Notes: generated from the sequence alone by a model not told the origin. Shown: positions 6,991-15,165, numbered from the stretch's first letter. The stretch: 30,286 nucleotides of DNA from JAICLL01 sp035252155 (GCA_035252155.1 DATFDL010000285.1:1-30286), one strand, 5' to 3'. Program-made: numbers and translations.

Positions 6991-7107
6991 GTAGGGTGGG
7001 ACGAGTGAAACGAGTCCCACCTTTCGGCCGTGGGCCCGGGAAGAAGTCGAACCTGATGGTGGGACTCGCTTCGCTCGGCCCACCCTACCGTTTCGCTCGG
7101 CCCACCC
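6991..7107. repeat. Family B element, copy 2, with partial tail duplication
   Basis: Main element 6991-7088: arms GTAGGGTGGGACGAGTGAAA... and ...TTCGCTCGGCCCACCCTAC are inverted repeats. The last part is repeated once more at 7089-7107 (CGTTTCGCTCGGCCCACCC). The orientation is opposite to copy 1. It lies 42 bases from family A copy 3, repeating the A-B pairing seen at 5677-5995. Confidence 0.85.
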
Positions 7108-7180
7108 AAAAAGCTGTGACGCCGCGCGAACCAATGTGAACCCCGCGAGGTCAGCGGGCAGCAGGTTTTGGCCGCTTGTC

Positions 7181-7186
7181 TATAAT
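7181..7186 (+). promoter_or_regulatory. Candidate -10 element (TATAAT) for the AI-2E permease pair
   Basis: A perfect TATAAT lies 28 bases before the ATG at 7215 on the plus strand. No good -35 hexamer sits at the usual 16-18 bases, so this is suggestive only. Confidence 0.35.
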
Positions 7187-7214
7187 CACAACGTCCCGAC
7201 TTCACTGCGTTGCC

Positions 7215-8522
7215 ATGCCCGACCTCGCAACATCACCGGCTCTCTGGTCGCCGCGGCAAGTGGCCGTAAGCACGTTGGTGGTCGTCGGCGTGGCGGCCGC
7301 CTTCGCGTTGCTGTACGTTTTTCGCGCGGTGTTGTTTCTGTTGCTGGTCGGCGTGGTGCTGTCGATCGCGCTGAAGCCGCTCGTCGTTGGCTTGCAGCGG
7401 TGGCGACTGTCGCGGGCCTCGGCTTCGGCGCTGGTTTACGTACTGGTCTCGGGTTCGGCGGCGGCGGCCCTGGTGACGGGTTTGCCGCTGGTCTGGCAGC
7501 AGACCGAGTCGATTGCGCGGGGTGTGCCCGAAGCTTACGACGACGCCCGCGAAGCTCTGCAACGCTCCGAGAGCCGCTTCGTGCGTGAATTCGCCGATCG
7601 GCTGCCGACGAAGTTTGCCGTGTCGCCTCCTCGCAGCGGCAAGCAAGAAAAGACCGAAGAAAAGAGCGACGAAAAGGCCGTGCAAAAAGCGGAAGAAAAA
7701 ATCGAGGCCGTGGCTCAGGGCATCGGTTATGGCGGTCTGCTGCTGCGCGCCCTGCTGGTCGCCCTGGCGACGATGCTCTTGGCTTTTTATTGGTCGGTTC
7801 ACGAAGAGCGGACGATTCGGTCGCTGTTGCTCTTGGCGCCGCCGGCCCGCCGTGAAGCGGCCCGCGAACTGGTCGAACAAATCGAGGCCAAAGTGGGCGC
7901 GTATCTGCGCGGCCAGGCGCTGCTCTGTCTGATTATGGCCGGCATGGTCTTGGTCGCGTATTGGCTGATCGGCGTGCCGTACGTGCTGACGCTGGCCATC
8001 GTGGCGGGCGTGCTCGAGGCAGTGCCCGTCTTCGGGCCGGTGCTGGGCGCCATTCCCGCTTTGCTGGTGGCGCTGTCGGTCAGCGCCAGTACGGCGGTCT
8101 GGGTGCTGGTGGCGGTCGTGGTGATTCAACAACTCGAGAGTAATCTGTTGGTGCCGCGGATCATGGACCGTGCGGTGGGAGTGAACGCCATCGTCACGTT
8201 GCTGGCCATCGCGGCCTTCACGTCGCTGTTGGGCCTGGCGGGGGCGGTGTTGGCAATTCCCATGGCGGCGGTGATTCAGCTTTTGCTCGATCGTTCGGTT
8301 TTCAGCCGTGACTCGCTCGCGCCGCTGCCGCCGGATGGGCGCGACGCCGCCAGCCTGCTCCGCTATCAGATCCGCGAGCTACTGACCGACGTGCAATTGC
8401 GGATCCGCCAGAAAGAGTCGAGCACCACGCGCCACAACGACCGCATCGAGGAGAGCGTCGAGAACCTGGCCCGCGATCTCGATCGATGGATCGAACCCGC
8501 AACGCTAAACCACGAATCCTGA
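7215..8522 (+). CDS. AI-2E family transporter (first of tandem pair)
   Basis: A 435-residue polytopic inner-membrane protein. Two hydrophobic segments lie near residues 17-60, a third near 70-95, and a long hydrophilic loop near 100-180 contains a lysine/glutamate-rich stretch around EKTEEKSDEKAVQKAEEK. A C-terminal block of membrane helices includes the family-typical AVPVFGPVLGAIPALLVAL and QQLESNLLVPRIMDRAVGVN. The PerM/TqsA (AI-2E exporter) superfamily covers autoinducer-2 export, Na+/H+ antiport and unknown exports, so the substrate cannot be assigned. The ATG at 7215 gives MPDLATSPALW, a natural cytoplasmic start; the open frame upstream uses TTG and overlaps a TATAAT. The paralogous permease follows 22 bases after the stop, so the two are likely co-transcribed and may act together. 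Confidence 0.88.
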   Translation: MPDLATSPALWSPRQVAVSTLVVVGVAAAFALLYVFRAVLFLLLVGVVLSIALKPLVVGLQRWRLSRASASALVYVLVSGSAAAALVTGLPLVWQQTESIARGVPEAYDDAREALQRSESRFVREFADRLPTKFAVSPPRSGKQEKTEEKSDEKAVQKAEEKIEAVAQGIGYGGLLLRALLVALATMLLAFYWSVHEERTIRSLLLLAPPARREAARELVEQIEAKVGAYLRGQALLCLIMAGMVLVAYWLIGVPYVLTLAIVAGVLEAVPVFGPVLGAIPALLVALSVSASTAVWVLVAVVVIQQLESNLLVPRIMDRAVGVNAIVTLLAIAAFTSLLGLAGAVLAIPMAAVIQLLLDRSVFSRDSLAPLPPDGRDAASLLRYQIRELLTDVQLRIRQKESSTTRHNDRIEESVENLARDLDRWIEPATLNHES

Positions 8523-8544
8523 ACCCCGAAGCTGAAACCCTTCC

Positions 8545-9786
8545 GTGCGGCGACTGGCTCTCAACACGGCCTCGGCTCTGGCGGTGCTCGCCGGCGTCTA
8601 TCTCGCCTGGCAATTGCTCGGCGCGGTCTTGCTCTTTTTGTTGTCGCTGGGCCTGGCCGCCGCGCTGCGGCCGATGATCGGGCTGCTTGCGCGGCGCGGA
8701 TTTCCGAAGATTCTCGCGCTCATCACTGCCTACCTGCTGGTCTCGGCCGCGCTGTTGCTCATGGCCGCCGTGGCGGCGGCGCCGTTGGGCGCCCAGATGC
8801 AGGCACTGGGCGGCGATTTCGACGACGCCTATCACACGGTGATCGCCCAGTGGCCCAAGGGCGATCGGTTGCAGCGGGCGATCGCCAGCCGTCTGCCGCG
8901 GCCCGAAGACATCTACCCCGCCCTGACCGGCAACGAAGGCGTAGCGCTCTTGCAGAAAGTGCTCGGCGTCACGTTCGGACTGTTCGGCCTGCTGGTCGAT
9001 CTGGTGATCGCGGTTTTTTTGAGCGCGTATTGGCTGATCGATCGCGTTCACTTCGAGCGGCTCTGGCTGTCGCTGCTGCCGGTCGAACGGCGCGCGCCGA
9101 TGCGCGAGTTGTGGCGCGCGGTCGAGCGCGAAGTGGGTGCCTATATTCGCAGCGAGCTCGTGCAAAGCCTCGCCGCCGGCGCGTTGCTGTGGCTCGGCTA
9201 TTGGCTGTTGGGACAGCGCTATCCGGCGGTGCTCGCCTTGATCGGCGCGGTGGCCTGGCTCGTGCCGTGGGTCGGCGTGCTGATCGCCGTCGGCGCAGTG
9301 TCGGTGCTGTCGGCGCCGGGCATCCTGCTCGCAGAAGAAACCGCCCTGACGACCATGTTGCCCGCGGCCCTGTATACCGCGGGAGTGCTGCTGTTCTTAG
9401 AGCGGGTGGTCGAGCCGCGGCTGTTCGACCGGCGCCGCTACAATTCGCTGATTACGGCCATCGTGATCATCGGCATGGCCGAGGTGGCGGGACTGTTTGG
9501 GCTTTTGATCGGACCGCCGCTGGCGGCGGCTTTGCAAATTGTCGGGCACGAATGGATGCGGATGCGGGTGGCATCGGCAACGTCGGCCGAGCCGCCTTCG
9601 CTCGATTCGCTCCGCGGGCGAATGTCGCAACTGCGGGCCGATCTCGAGCGGCGTAAATCGCCCGCCCCGGAGTTAGTCAGCGTCGTGAATCGCCTTTCCA
9701 CACTGATCGACGAGGCCGGCCCGGTCGCCGAGCCGCAGACCTGTGAAGTCGGGGTTGCCGCCGATGGCTCAGACGGTCGCGGATGA
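8545..9786 (+). CDS. AI-2E family transporter (second of tandem pair)
   Basis: A 413-residue polytopic membrane protein with the same layout as its neighbour: two N-terminal hydrophobic segments, a third helix near residues 55-80, an external loop near 80-140, then helices with VFLSAYWLIDRVHFERLWLS, AVAWLVPWVGVLIAVGAVSV and LERVVEPRLFDRRRYNSLI. The last segment matches the family's conserved 'N/E-x-x-L/V-x-P-R' region. The start codon is GTG at 8545, 22 bases downstream of the first permease. It is clearly diverged from its partner. About 65 C-terminal residues after the final helix are hydrophilic and probably cytoplasmic. The transported compound is unknown. A hairpin at 9930-9949 lies beyond its end, facing the convergent cytochrome gene. 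Confidence 0.87.
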   Translation: MRRLALNTASALAVLAGVYLAWQLLGAVLLFLLSLGLAAALRPMIGLLARRGFPKILALITAYLLVSAALLLMAAVAAAPLGAQMQALGGDFDDAYHTVIAQWPKGDRLQRAIASRLPRPEDIYPALTGNEGVALLQKVLGVTFGLFGLLVDLVIAVFLSAYWLIDRVHFERLWLSLLPVERRAPMRELWRAVEREVGAYIRSELVQSLAAGALLWLGYWLLGQRYPAVLALIGAVAWLVPWVGVLIAVGAVSVLSAPGILLAEETALTTMLPAALYTAGVLLFLERVVEPRLFDRRRYNSLITAIVIIGMAEVAGLFGLLIGPPLAAALQIVGHEWMRMRVASATSAEPPSLDSLRGRMSQLRADLERRKSPAPELVSVVNRLSTLIDEAGPVAEPQTCEVGVAADGSDGRG

Positions 9787-9929
9787 TTGGATGTTGATCA
9801 TCGAAGGGATGCTCAAGGTGCCACGGGGTTACGTTCGCCGTAGCCCAGATTGCGCATCAGCCCCGGAAACGCCTGACACTCCGTGTAGCAGAATTCGTGA
9901 AAATCCTGGCCGTTACGTGCCGCTACGGC

Positions 9930-9949
9930 CCGACTTCTCACGAAGTCGG
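9930..9949. terminator. Perfect hairpin between convergent genes
   Basis: CCGACTTC pairs with GAAGTCGG across a TCAC loop. The hairpin lies between the stops of the second permease (plus strand, 9786) and the cytochrome (minus strand, 9974). No T-tract follows on either strand, so it may be a REP-like end signal rather than a classic intrinsic terminator. Confidence 0.45.
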
Positions 9950-9973
9950 CTACCGGCCGGTGCGCGATCCGGG

Positions 9974-11497
9974 CTAGTCGCGACCTTCCGCGGTGACTGC
10001 TCCATCAGATCCGAGTGAGTGTGTCTCGTCAACGATCACGATTTCATCGCTCGGCCAGTTTTTGCTACGGGCTGCTTCGGGCCAAAACCGGCGATAGAAC
10101 AAGCGGACCCGGATCGATGCCGCATCATCCGGCAGTACGAAGCGGTAGGTCTCCGGCTTACCAGGGGCTAGCCGCGTGTCGTCGAGCGTCAGGCCGGCCC
10201 GCCAAAACGGCGCGGTTCGGCCCTCAGCGTCGCTCAACAATTTGGCGAAAAGCCGACCAGGCCGACCGGCCAGTTCGGCGCCGGCCGCCGCCGGCAACTT
10301 CGGCCCGCTAACTACATCGACGGCGACGCCCGCGGCCGTCAGCGGCTCGACGGCTAGCACCAGATGGCGGTCGATAAAGCCGGTCGGCAGACGATGCCCG
10401 ACGTTTTCAGCCATCAGGCGCACTTCGACCGCGAGGCGTTGCGCTGCGCGGTCCACCCGCACCGCCAGCCGCACCGCACTCCGCAGCATCGCCTCACGGC
10501 CGCCCGGTAGAAACGTGTGGCTGGCCAAGGTCGACGCTTCGCGCTCGATACCGCCGTTGCCGGCAGCAAGGTTGGTGAGCTTGCCCGACGGCGTCATGTG
10601 GCAGGTTTGACATTGCCGTCCCTGCCGCCGGGCGGGGCTGGCCAGCCACTCCGACCAGGTGCTGTAAACGTGAACTCCAAACACGACGCCCTCATGGCAG
10701 CCGGCGCAGTAACGGCTTTCACTTTGCAGTGGCGAGTAGATGTCTTCGCCGCGATCGACGTCGTCGAGCGGGCCAAAGAAGATTTGCCCTTCGGCCGGCC
10801 GCAGCAGATCGTAGGCATACCGCCCGTGCGTCAAGCCGGCGTGTTCAACGCGCGTCTCGCGAATCTTGTGGCAAAAGTCGCAGTCGACGCCTGGGCCGCT
10901 CGGCAAGGCAACATCGTCAATCTTCGCCGTGGGCGCATGGCAGGCCGCGCAGACGCCGGCGCCGGCTGGGTATTCGTCGAGCAAGCTCCAGCCCCGGCCG
11001 GGCGTGCCCTGCCAGTCGCTGCCCTCAAACAGGTTCTGAAAGCGGCGATTATGGTTTGAGCTCGCATGGCCGCTGCCGCGCCATTCGTCGTAAATCTCGC
11101 GATGGCAATTTCCACAGTTGCCGGGCGACTCGGGGTTCGGCTCGGCGCGTACCCAGGCATAGGTCTGGCAATCGTCGTTTGGCAAGCGCGAAAGCTCGAT
11201 CACCAGCGGCCGCGATTCGGCCGATGCGCCGCCAATGAAACATCCGCTCGCCGAAACGGTCACGCGGCGGTCCCCGGGCGGGTAGCGGGCGAGCGTGAAT
11301 CGCCCCTGTTTGTCGGTCAACACAAACGTGGCCTGGCCCTGATACCGAACTCGGGCGGAAGGCACCGGCTGAGAATCGCTGAGCACCCGCCCAACAAGCG
11401 TTTGCTGCACGGCGGGCGGCGCTGATGGTCGCAGCCAAAGACCGGCGAAAGCCGCGGCCAAGCTACCAAAAGCGAGCCAGCGAACACTTCGCATCAT
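9974..11497 (-). CDS. Pentahaem c-type cytochrome with carboxypeptidase-regulatory-like domain
   Basis: A 507-residue exported protein. Residues 1-25 form an uncleaved anchor or signal peptide. Residues 33-105 resemble a carboxypeptidase regulatory-like beta-sandwich (LVGRVLSDSQPVPSARVRYQG...TDKQGRFTLARYPPGDRRVTV). Five CxxCH haem sites follow: CGNCH 128-132, CAACH 183-187, CDFCH 206-210, CAGCH 264-268 and CQTCH 296-300. The C-terminal 200 residues are beta-rich and haem-free (HRLPTGFIDRHLVLAVEPL). This architecture fits the cytochrome c554-like multihaem family in the periplasm, probably in electron transfer; the partner is unknown. The start ATG overlaps the upstream gene's stop in ATGA, so translation is coupled. 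No reductase or oxidase gene is adjacent. Confidence 0.88.
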   Translation of the reverse strand: MMRSVRWLAFGSLAAAFAGLWLRPSAPPAVQQTLVGRVLSDSQPVPSARVRYQGQATFVLTDKQGRFTLARYPPGDRRVTVSASGCFIGGASAESRPLVIELSRLPNDDCQTYAWVRAEPNPESPGNCGNCHREIYDEWRGSGHASSNHNRRFQNLFEGSDWQGTPGRGWSLLDEYPAGAGVCAACHAPTAKIDDVALPSGPGVDCDFCHKIRETRVEHAGLTHGRYAYDLLRPAEGQIFFGPLDDVDRGEDIYSPLQSESRYCAGCHEGVVFGVHVYSTWSEWLASPARRQGRQCQTCHMTPSGKLTNLAAGNGGIEREASTLASHTFLPGGREAMLRSAVRLAVRVDRAAQRLAVEVRLMAENVGHRLPTGFIDRHLVLAVEPLTAAGVAVDVVSGPKLPAAAGAELAGRPGRLFAKLLSDAEGRTAPFWRAGLTLDDTRLAPGKPETYRFVLPDDAASIRVRLFYRRFWPEAARSKNWPSDEIVIVDETHSLGSDGAVTAEGRD

Positions 11498-12927
11498 GGT
11501 CGCGTGCCGGCCACTGAATCGACCGGCTTCATCGCCTCAGCGGCTTCGGCCGCGGCCCGCGTACCCTCATAGCCGGCCACAATCTTGCGATAAAAGCGCT
11601 TGGCCGCTTCGCGATGGCCGGTATCCTCCAAATGCCGGGCAGTTTTCAAGGTCGAGCTCGCCGCCGCCTCAAACCGCTCGGCGTCGAAATGCATCGACCA
11701 GCGGCACGCCGCGGACTGTCGCTGGTCGATGCCCGCGTTGTCGGGCGGTCCCAGGTCGGCGCCCTCAGCCAAGGCCACCAAGGCACGATGCGCCGCCGAG
11801 CGCGACTTGGAATTCGTGGCCGTCAACCAGCGAATAAGCAGCCAAGCAACCTCCGACTTTTCGAGCGGGCGCAGCTTGTCAACGTTCTCGATCGCCGTCG
11901 CGGCGGCTTGTAACCGGGTTTCGAGCCGGCGGCTTTGCAGCGATTGCAAGAGATTCTGCACCGTGAAAGGCCGCGTCCCGTTGACGCCGCCGCTCCAATT
12001 GTCGAAAAACGCTTGCAGCCGAACGTAATGCGGCGCATTACGGGGCACGTCTTCGCCCACATGGTCGAGCGCATAGCGAAGCAGGTCGGGATCGCGATTC
12101 GCTTGGAGCGCCTGGTTGAGCTTCGAGGTGAGAACGACCACCGGGCAGCTCGCGTGAATCCGCGCCGCCCGGTTCAATCCATACACCAGCGAGGGAATCG
12201 CCGATGGACCAAGCCGGTCGAACTCGCGTTTCGCTCGAACGCCGGCCTCAGCTCTCAACAGGCCGATGTCGAACTCGATAAAGCGGTCGACAATAACGTC
12301 ATTCTCCTCGCGGTTGGCTTCAATTCGCAGGGCGACCTGCCGCGCCAGTGCGGCTGCTTGGCTTGGCGAGGGCGCCTTCGGCGATGGCTCGTCGCCCGCT
12401 GGCTGCTCCAGCGTCGATGCAAGTTGTTCGTCGGACGCCGCCGTTGGCGGGCCAAGCTCGGCTGCCGGATGTGGCACAGGCGGCGCATCGCTCGGCTTGC
12501 TTCCAAGCGACACCGGCTCAATCATCGGCTCTGGCGAAACGTTCGGCGATTCATCAGCACCGACCTCATTAACAGCTTCGGCCACCGACAACAGGGCGAC
12601 ATTTGGCGATGAGTCGAGCGCCGTGTCACCGCTTGCGAAGCTAAGCAGCATTTCGCCGAAACGGCGGTGGTGCGCGATCGGCACCGCCAGCGAGCCGAGC
12701 ACGACGACCGCCAGCAAGTGCAACACCAGGCTGGACAACCAGCAGGGAACCGCGCGACGCCGCTCGGCCCACTGGCGGCGGCGGTAAAGCTGCAAACGCA
12801 ATCGCGGCGAAGAGAGCCACTGCGCGGCGGGCATCCGGGCCGGTGGAGCGGCACTGCCCGGTGGCGCCGACATACTTAAGCATCGACGTTCCGCAACCGC
12901 CTGCGCCCCGCAATCGTCCTTCCGCAT
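11494..12927 (-). CDS. Membrane-anchored conserved protein, 477 aa, coupled to the pentahaem cytochrome
   Basis: Function not recognised. A positively charged N-terminus (RLQLYRRRQWAERRR, residues 44-58) precedes one membrane helix at about 62-85, so the bulk of the protein is probably periplasmic. Residues 110-195 are a proline- and acid-rich low-complexity linker. A conserved helical region from about 200 includes EFDRLGPSAIPSLVYGLNRAARI and CPVVVLTSKLNQAL, HEAT-like in look. The C-terminal part (TARHLEDTGHREAAKRFYRKIVAGYEGTRAAAEA) resembles a TPR hairpin pair. The ATG at 12927 has AGGAGG 8 bases upstream, which settles the start. Its stop overlaps the cytochrome start by ATGA. A candidate promoter lies at 12994-13021. 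I infer a scaffold for the cytochrome; this is only contextual. Confidence 0.7.
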   Translation of the reverse strand: MRKDDCGAQAVAERRCLSMSAPPGSAAPPARMPAAQWLSSPRLRLQLYRRRQWAERRRAVPCWLSSLVLHLLAVVVLGSLAVPIAHHRRFGEMLLSFASGDTALDSSPNVALLSVAEAVNEVGADESPNVSPEPMIEPVSLGSKPSDAPPVPHPAAELGPPTAASDEQLASTLEQPAGDEPSPKAPSPSQAAALARQVALRIEANREENDVIVDRFIEFDIGLLRAEAGVRAKREFDRLGPSAIPSLVYGLNRAARIHASCPVVVLTSKLNQALQANRDPDLLRYALDHVGEDVPRNAPHYVRLQAFFDNWSGGVNGTRPFTVQNLLQSLQSRRLETRLQAAATAIENVDKLRPLEKSEVAWLLIRWLTATNSKSRSAAHRALVALAEGADLGPPDNAGIDQRQSAACRWSMHFDAERFEAAASSTLKTARHLEDTGHREAAKRFYRKIVAGYEGTRAAAEAAEAMKPVDSVAGTRP

Positions 12928-12993
12928 GGCCGGCCTCCTTCGTCGCGAAGCGAGTGTTCCGATTCCAGCCGCTGTTCCTGACGCACTACCTTA

Positions 12994-13021
12994 ACGGTAA
13001 GGGTTTTGCCGCCAAAGTCAA
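12994..13021 (-). promoter_or_regulatory. Weak candidate promoter for the membrane-anchored protein/cytochrome operon
   Basis: On the minus strand, TTGACT (13021 to 13016) and TACCGT (12999 to 12994) are 16 bases apart, 67 bases ahead of the ATG at 12927. The -10 match is poor. The same spot holds a small hairpin, CCTTA/TAAGG. The rest of the 342-base gap 12928-13269 is family C copy 2. Confidence 0.25.
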
Positions 13022-13076
13022 ACATTTTGCGACCAAGGGTCGATCAGTCTTGGATGGACAAACACGACGATCGTGG

Positions 13077-13263
13077 GTGCCACGGCATCTGTCGCAGCGC
13101 ACGTGGCGTGGCAAGGCGCATCAGCGCTTTCGCTGCGACAGACGCCGTGCCGAACCGCCTCTTCAGCTTGACCTCAGGGCCGACTCCACACGGCGTCCGC
13201 CGCGGCGACTTGCGTCGTGCGTGGAAACAGCGCCGAGCGCGCCGCGGCGGATGCCGCGGCACC
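13077..13263. repeat. Family C double-hairpin element, copy 2
   Basis: Arms 13081-13099 and 13131-13149 pair over 19 bases with one mismatch. Arms 13189-13207 and 13240-13258 pair with two mismatches. Compared with copy 1, the first stem has changed from GCCGCGGCG to GTCGCAGCG, and the opposite arm carries the matching change. The end lies just beyond the stop of the membrane protein gene at 13270. Confidence 0.8.
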
Positions 13264-13269
13264 CAGAAC

Positions 13270-13971
13270 CTACCGCCCGAGCGACAGCACCCAGGACATG
13301 GCCCACGGCAATATTGCCAGCCAGACGGTGTTGGCGACGCCCGTCCAGTGCAGCCAGCCCCAGCGGCGGCCGATCAGTCGATCGGCCACCGCCAACGCCG
13401 CGGCACCGACCGCGGCGCACGACATCTTGCGGTACGGAGAAAGTTGCGCGGCCAGCCATTGCAGGCTGCGCGGCGCGTGGGCCCACGCTTGCAGACAGAT
13501 CTCCGCCAGCGGCAAGACGTAAACCAGAGCCAAGAGCCCAAACAACCATTTCCAAGGCATCGGCAGCTTGCGGCTAAAGAGCGGCAGCACGAACAAGCAA
13601 GCCGTCACCGCGTCGATGACCGCGTATGGGTTGCGAAAGAGGTGCGACCGGTCGAATTGCTCGGCCACGAGCAAGCAAATCGCGACACCCTCGATCGTCA
13701 ACAGCCACTGGCCTGGTTCGAGCGGCCATCGCGCGCCTCGCACCCATCGGCAGACCGAGGTGAGCAAGCCGGTCCAGGCGGTGCCGCATCCCAGGGCGAG
13801 CATGATCAGCACCACCGCGCCCAACACGCCGACCGGCTGCATGGCCAGCCCGCGCGCCAGACCGAAGAAAACCGCGCAGCAGCCCGTCCACAACAGCAAG
13901 TGAACGACGCCCAGCCGCGGCGCCGCGGCCTGAGCGATGTGGGCAGTGGGCGGTGACCGCTTGTCCGTCAC
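13270..13971 (-). CDS. Polytopic membrane protein of unknown function
   Basis: Not recognised as a known family. The 233-residue product has about six hydrophobic stretches: GVVHLLLWTGCCAVFFGLA, VLGAVVLIMLALGCGTAWTG, WLLTIEGVAICLLVAEQF, a span around AVIDAVTACLFVLPLF, WLFGLLALVYVLPLAEICL, and a C-terminal pair near CAAVGAAALAVADRLI and ANTVWLAILPWAMSW. No catalytic motif is visible. The GTG at 13971 is preferred to an ATG at 14088 because the longer form runs over the divergent promoter region of the next gene and adds non-hydrophobic, unconserved-looking sequence; GAAGG lies 10 bases before the GTG. It may share regulation with the cytochrome operon downstream on the same strand, but a family C element separates them. 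Confidence 0.6.
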   Translation of the reverse strand: MTDKRSPPTAHIAQAAAPRLGVVHLLLWTGCCAVFFGLARGLAMQPVGVLGAVVLIMLALGCGTAWTGLLTSVCRWVRGARWPLEPGQWLLTIEGVAICLLVAEQFDRSHLFRNPYAVIDAVTACLFVLPLFSRKLPMPWKWLFGLLALVYVLPLAEICLQAWAHAPRSLQWLAAQLSPYRKMSCAAVGAAALAVADRLIGRRWGWLHWTGVANTVWLAILPWAMSWVLSLGR

Positions 13972-14001
13972 GCGGGTACAGCCTTCGTGTAAAGTAAAAC
14001 C

Positions 14002-14031
14002 TTGGCGCCATTTCCTGCCCACGAGTATAAT
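14002..14031 (+). promoter_or_regulatory. Probable sigma-70-type promoter for the Uma2-like gene
   Basis: TTGGCG at 14002-14007 and a perfect TATAAT at 14026-14031 are separated by 18 bases, 31 bases before the ATG at 14063. GAGG 5 bases before that ATG gives a consistent ribosome site. Confidence 0.5.
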
Positions 14032-14062
14032 CGCCGTGCTGGCAGTTCCCGCAGAGGCCCTC

Positions 14063-14737
14063 ATGTCTACGATTTCGACGCCAACCACTTATGGTCAAGA
14101 CGCCTCGATCGCTAAGTTTTCGGTGGCGCGCTACCAAAAGATGATTGAGACAGGCATCTTGGCCCCCGACGACAAGGTGGAGCTGCTTGAAAACTACGTG
14201 GTGCTCAAGATGCCGCGCAAACCACCCCACGATGGGACGATCGACCTGCTCATGGCCGCTATCGGTCTACGATTGCCCGCTGGATGGCTGCCGCGAGTAC
14301 AGCGGGCGGTCGAATTTTCTGATAGCCAGCCGGAGCCCGATTTCGCGGTCGCACGCGGCACGGCGCGCAGCTATCTGGCACGGCATCCGAGGCCGAGCGA
14401 TATCGGGCTGCTCGTGGAAGTGGCCGAGTCGTCGTTGTTGCGCGATCAGCGCGACAAGGCACGGATTTACGCGCGTGGTGGAATTGTTTGCTACTGGATC
14501 GTGAACCTGCCGGACCGTCAAGTGGAGGTGTATACCCAGCCTTCGGGCCCCGCCTCGACGCCCGATTACGCTTCGATCCAGACGTATGCGTCCGGCGACC
14601 AGATCGCGCTGGTGCTCGATGGACAAACGGTCGCCAGCGTGGCGGTGGACGACGTGCTGCCGAAGATTGTTGAGTCGTTTTCTTACGCAGCGACGGGTGT
14701 CTTCGTTCGCCTTCGCCGAAACGCGATATATGAATGA
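14063..14737 (+). CDS. Uma2 family (DUF820) PD-(D/E)xK nuclease-like protein
   Basis: The 224-residue protein has the Uma2 layout: the N-terminal FSVARYQKMIETGILAPDDKVELLENYVVLKM, then the acidic active-site strand PEPDFAVARG (Asp93), then LLVEVAESSLLRDQRDKARIYARGGIVCYWIVNL with Glu119 and Lys132. These match the PD-(D/E)xK restriction-endonuclease-like fold. Uma2 proteins are abundant in cyanobacteria and planctomycetes, often in many copies, and their biological targets are unknown. The ATG at 14063 is set by GAGG 5 bases upstream and by family length; the frame is open further upstream but crosses the promoter. Its stop overlaps the next gene by 8 bases (ATGAATGA), which implies translational coupling. 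Confidence 0.88.
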   Translation: MSTISTPTTYGQDASIAKFSVARYQKMIETGILAPDDKVELLENYVVLKMPRKPPHDGTIDLLMAAIGLRLPAGWLPRVQRAVEFSDSQPEPDFAVARGTARSYLARHPRPSDIGLLVEVAESSLLRDQRDKARIYARGGIVCYWIVNLPDRQVEVYTQPSGPASTPDYASIQTYASGDQIALVLDGQTVASVAVDDVLPKIVESFSYAATGVFVRLRRNAIYE

Positions 14738-15113
14738 CTTAGAACGATCCGTCATGGCCATGCTCCTTTCCGGGCGTGATCCAGTTTTGCAGGTGCTTCG
14801 AAAGCAGCTTGAGGTTTGCAAAGTTGCCTGCCGGGAGTTCACCGGGGCAGGTTTTTACACCACATTTGTGGTTCCAGATCACGTTCCGCGAGTCGAGGGG
14901 AATGACTCGTTCAATTTTGGAGACGTGACCGCGCAACTTGATGGGGCTGCGTTTGGCGCCGGCTTCGTCCTTTTTGTAAAGGATGGACTAATCGATTTCT
15001 TAGAGGGGTACACGTATGACGGGCCCTGGCCAGAAGAATCAAATCATTTTACCCTGGCCTATGCTACGGGAGCGCAACGGCAACTAGAGGTTCTGCGAAA
15101 AAGATGGTCGTGA
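14730..15113 (+). CDS. Conserved small protein, 127 aa, coupled to Uma2-like gene
   Basis: Function not recognised. The product starts MNDLERSVMAMLLSGRDPVLQVLRKQL, an amphipathic helical segment, then has a beta-rich centre (GAGFYTTFVVPDHVPRV, NFGDVTAQLDGAAFGAGFVLFVKDGLIDFLEGYTYD) and ends soon after GPWPEESNHFTLAY. It looks like a soluble single-domain protein of the size of immunity proteins. Without a search this resemblance is only of type. It overlaps the Uma2-like gene by 8 bases. Its sequence is visibly more AT-rich than its neighbours, suggesting a separate origin. It ends 52 bases before the convergent acylase gene, and no terminator is evident in that gap. Confidence 0.7.
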   Translation: MNDLERSVMAMLLSGRDPVLQVLRKQLEVCKVACREFTGAGFYTTFVVPDHVPRVEGNDSFNFGDVTAQLDGAAFGAGFVLFVKDGLIDFLEGYTYDGPWPEESNHFTLAYATGAQRQLEVLRKRWS

Positions 15114-15165
15114 TTTCAGTAATCGACGGCTGACACGAAGGAAGATTGATCTGAATCGGTCCGGT

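Noticed and set aside
6763..7134. N-terminal extension of the hydrolase-like gene to 7134
   Set aside because: The added residues are translations of family A and B repeats and do not resemble a protein domain.
13937..14062. Upstream start of the Uma2-like gene at 13937
   Set aside because: It would run through the TTGGCG-TATAAT promoter; the ATG at 14063 has a ribosome site and gives normal family length.
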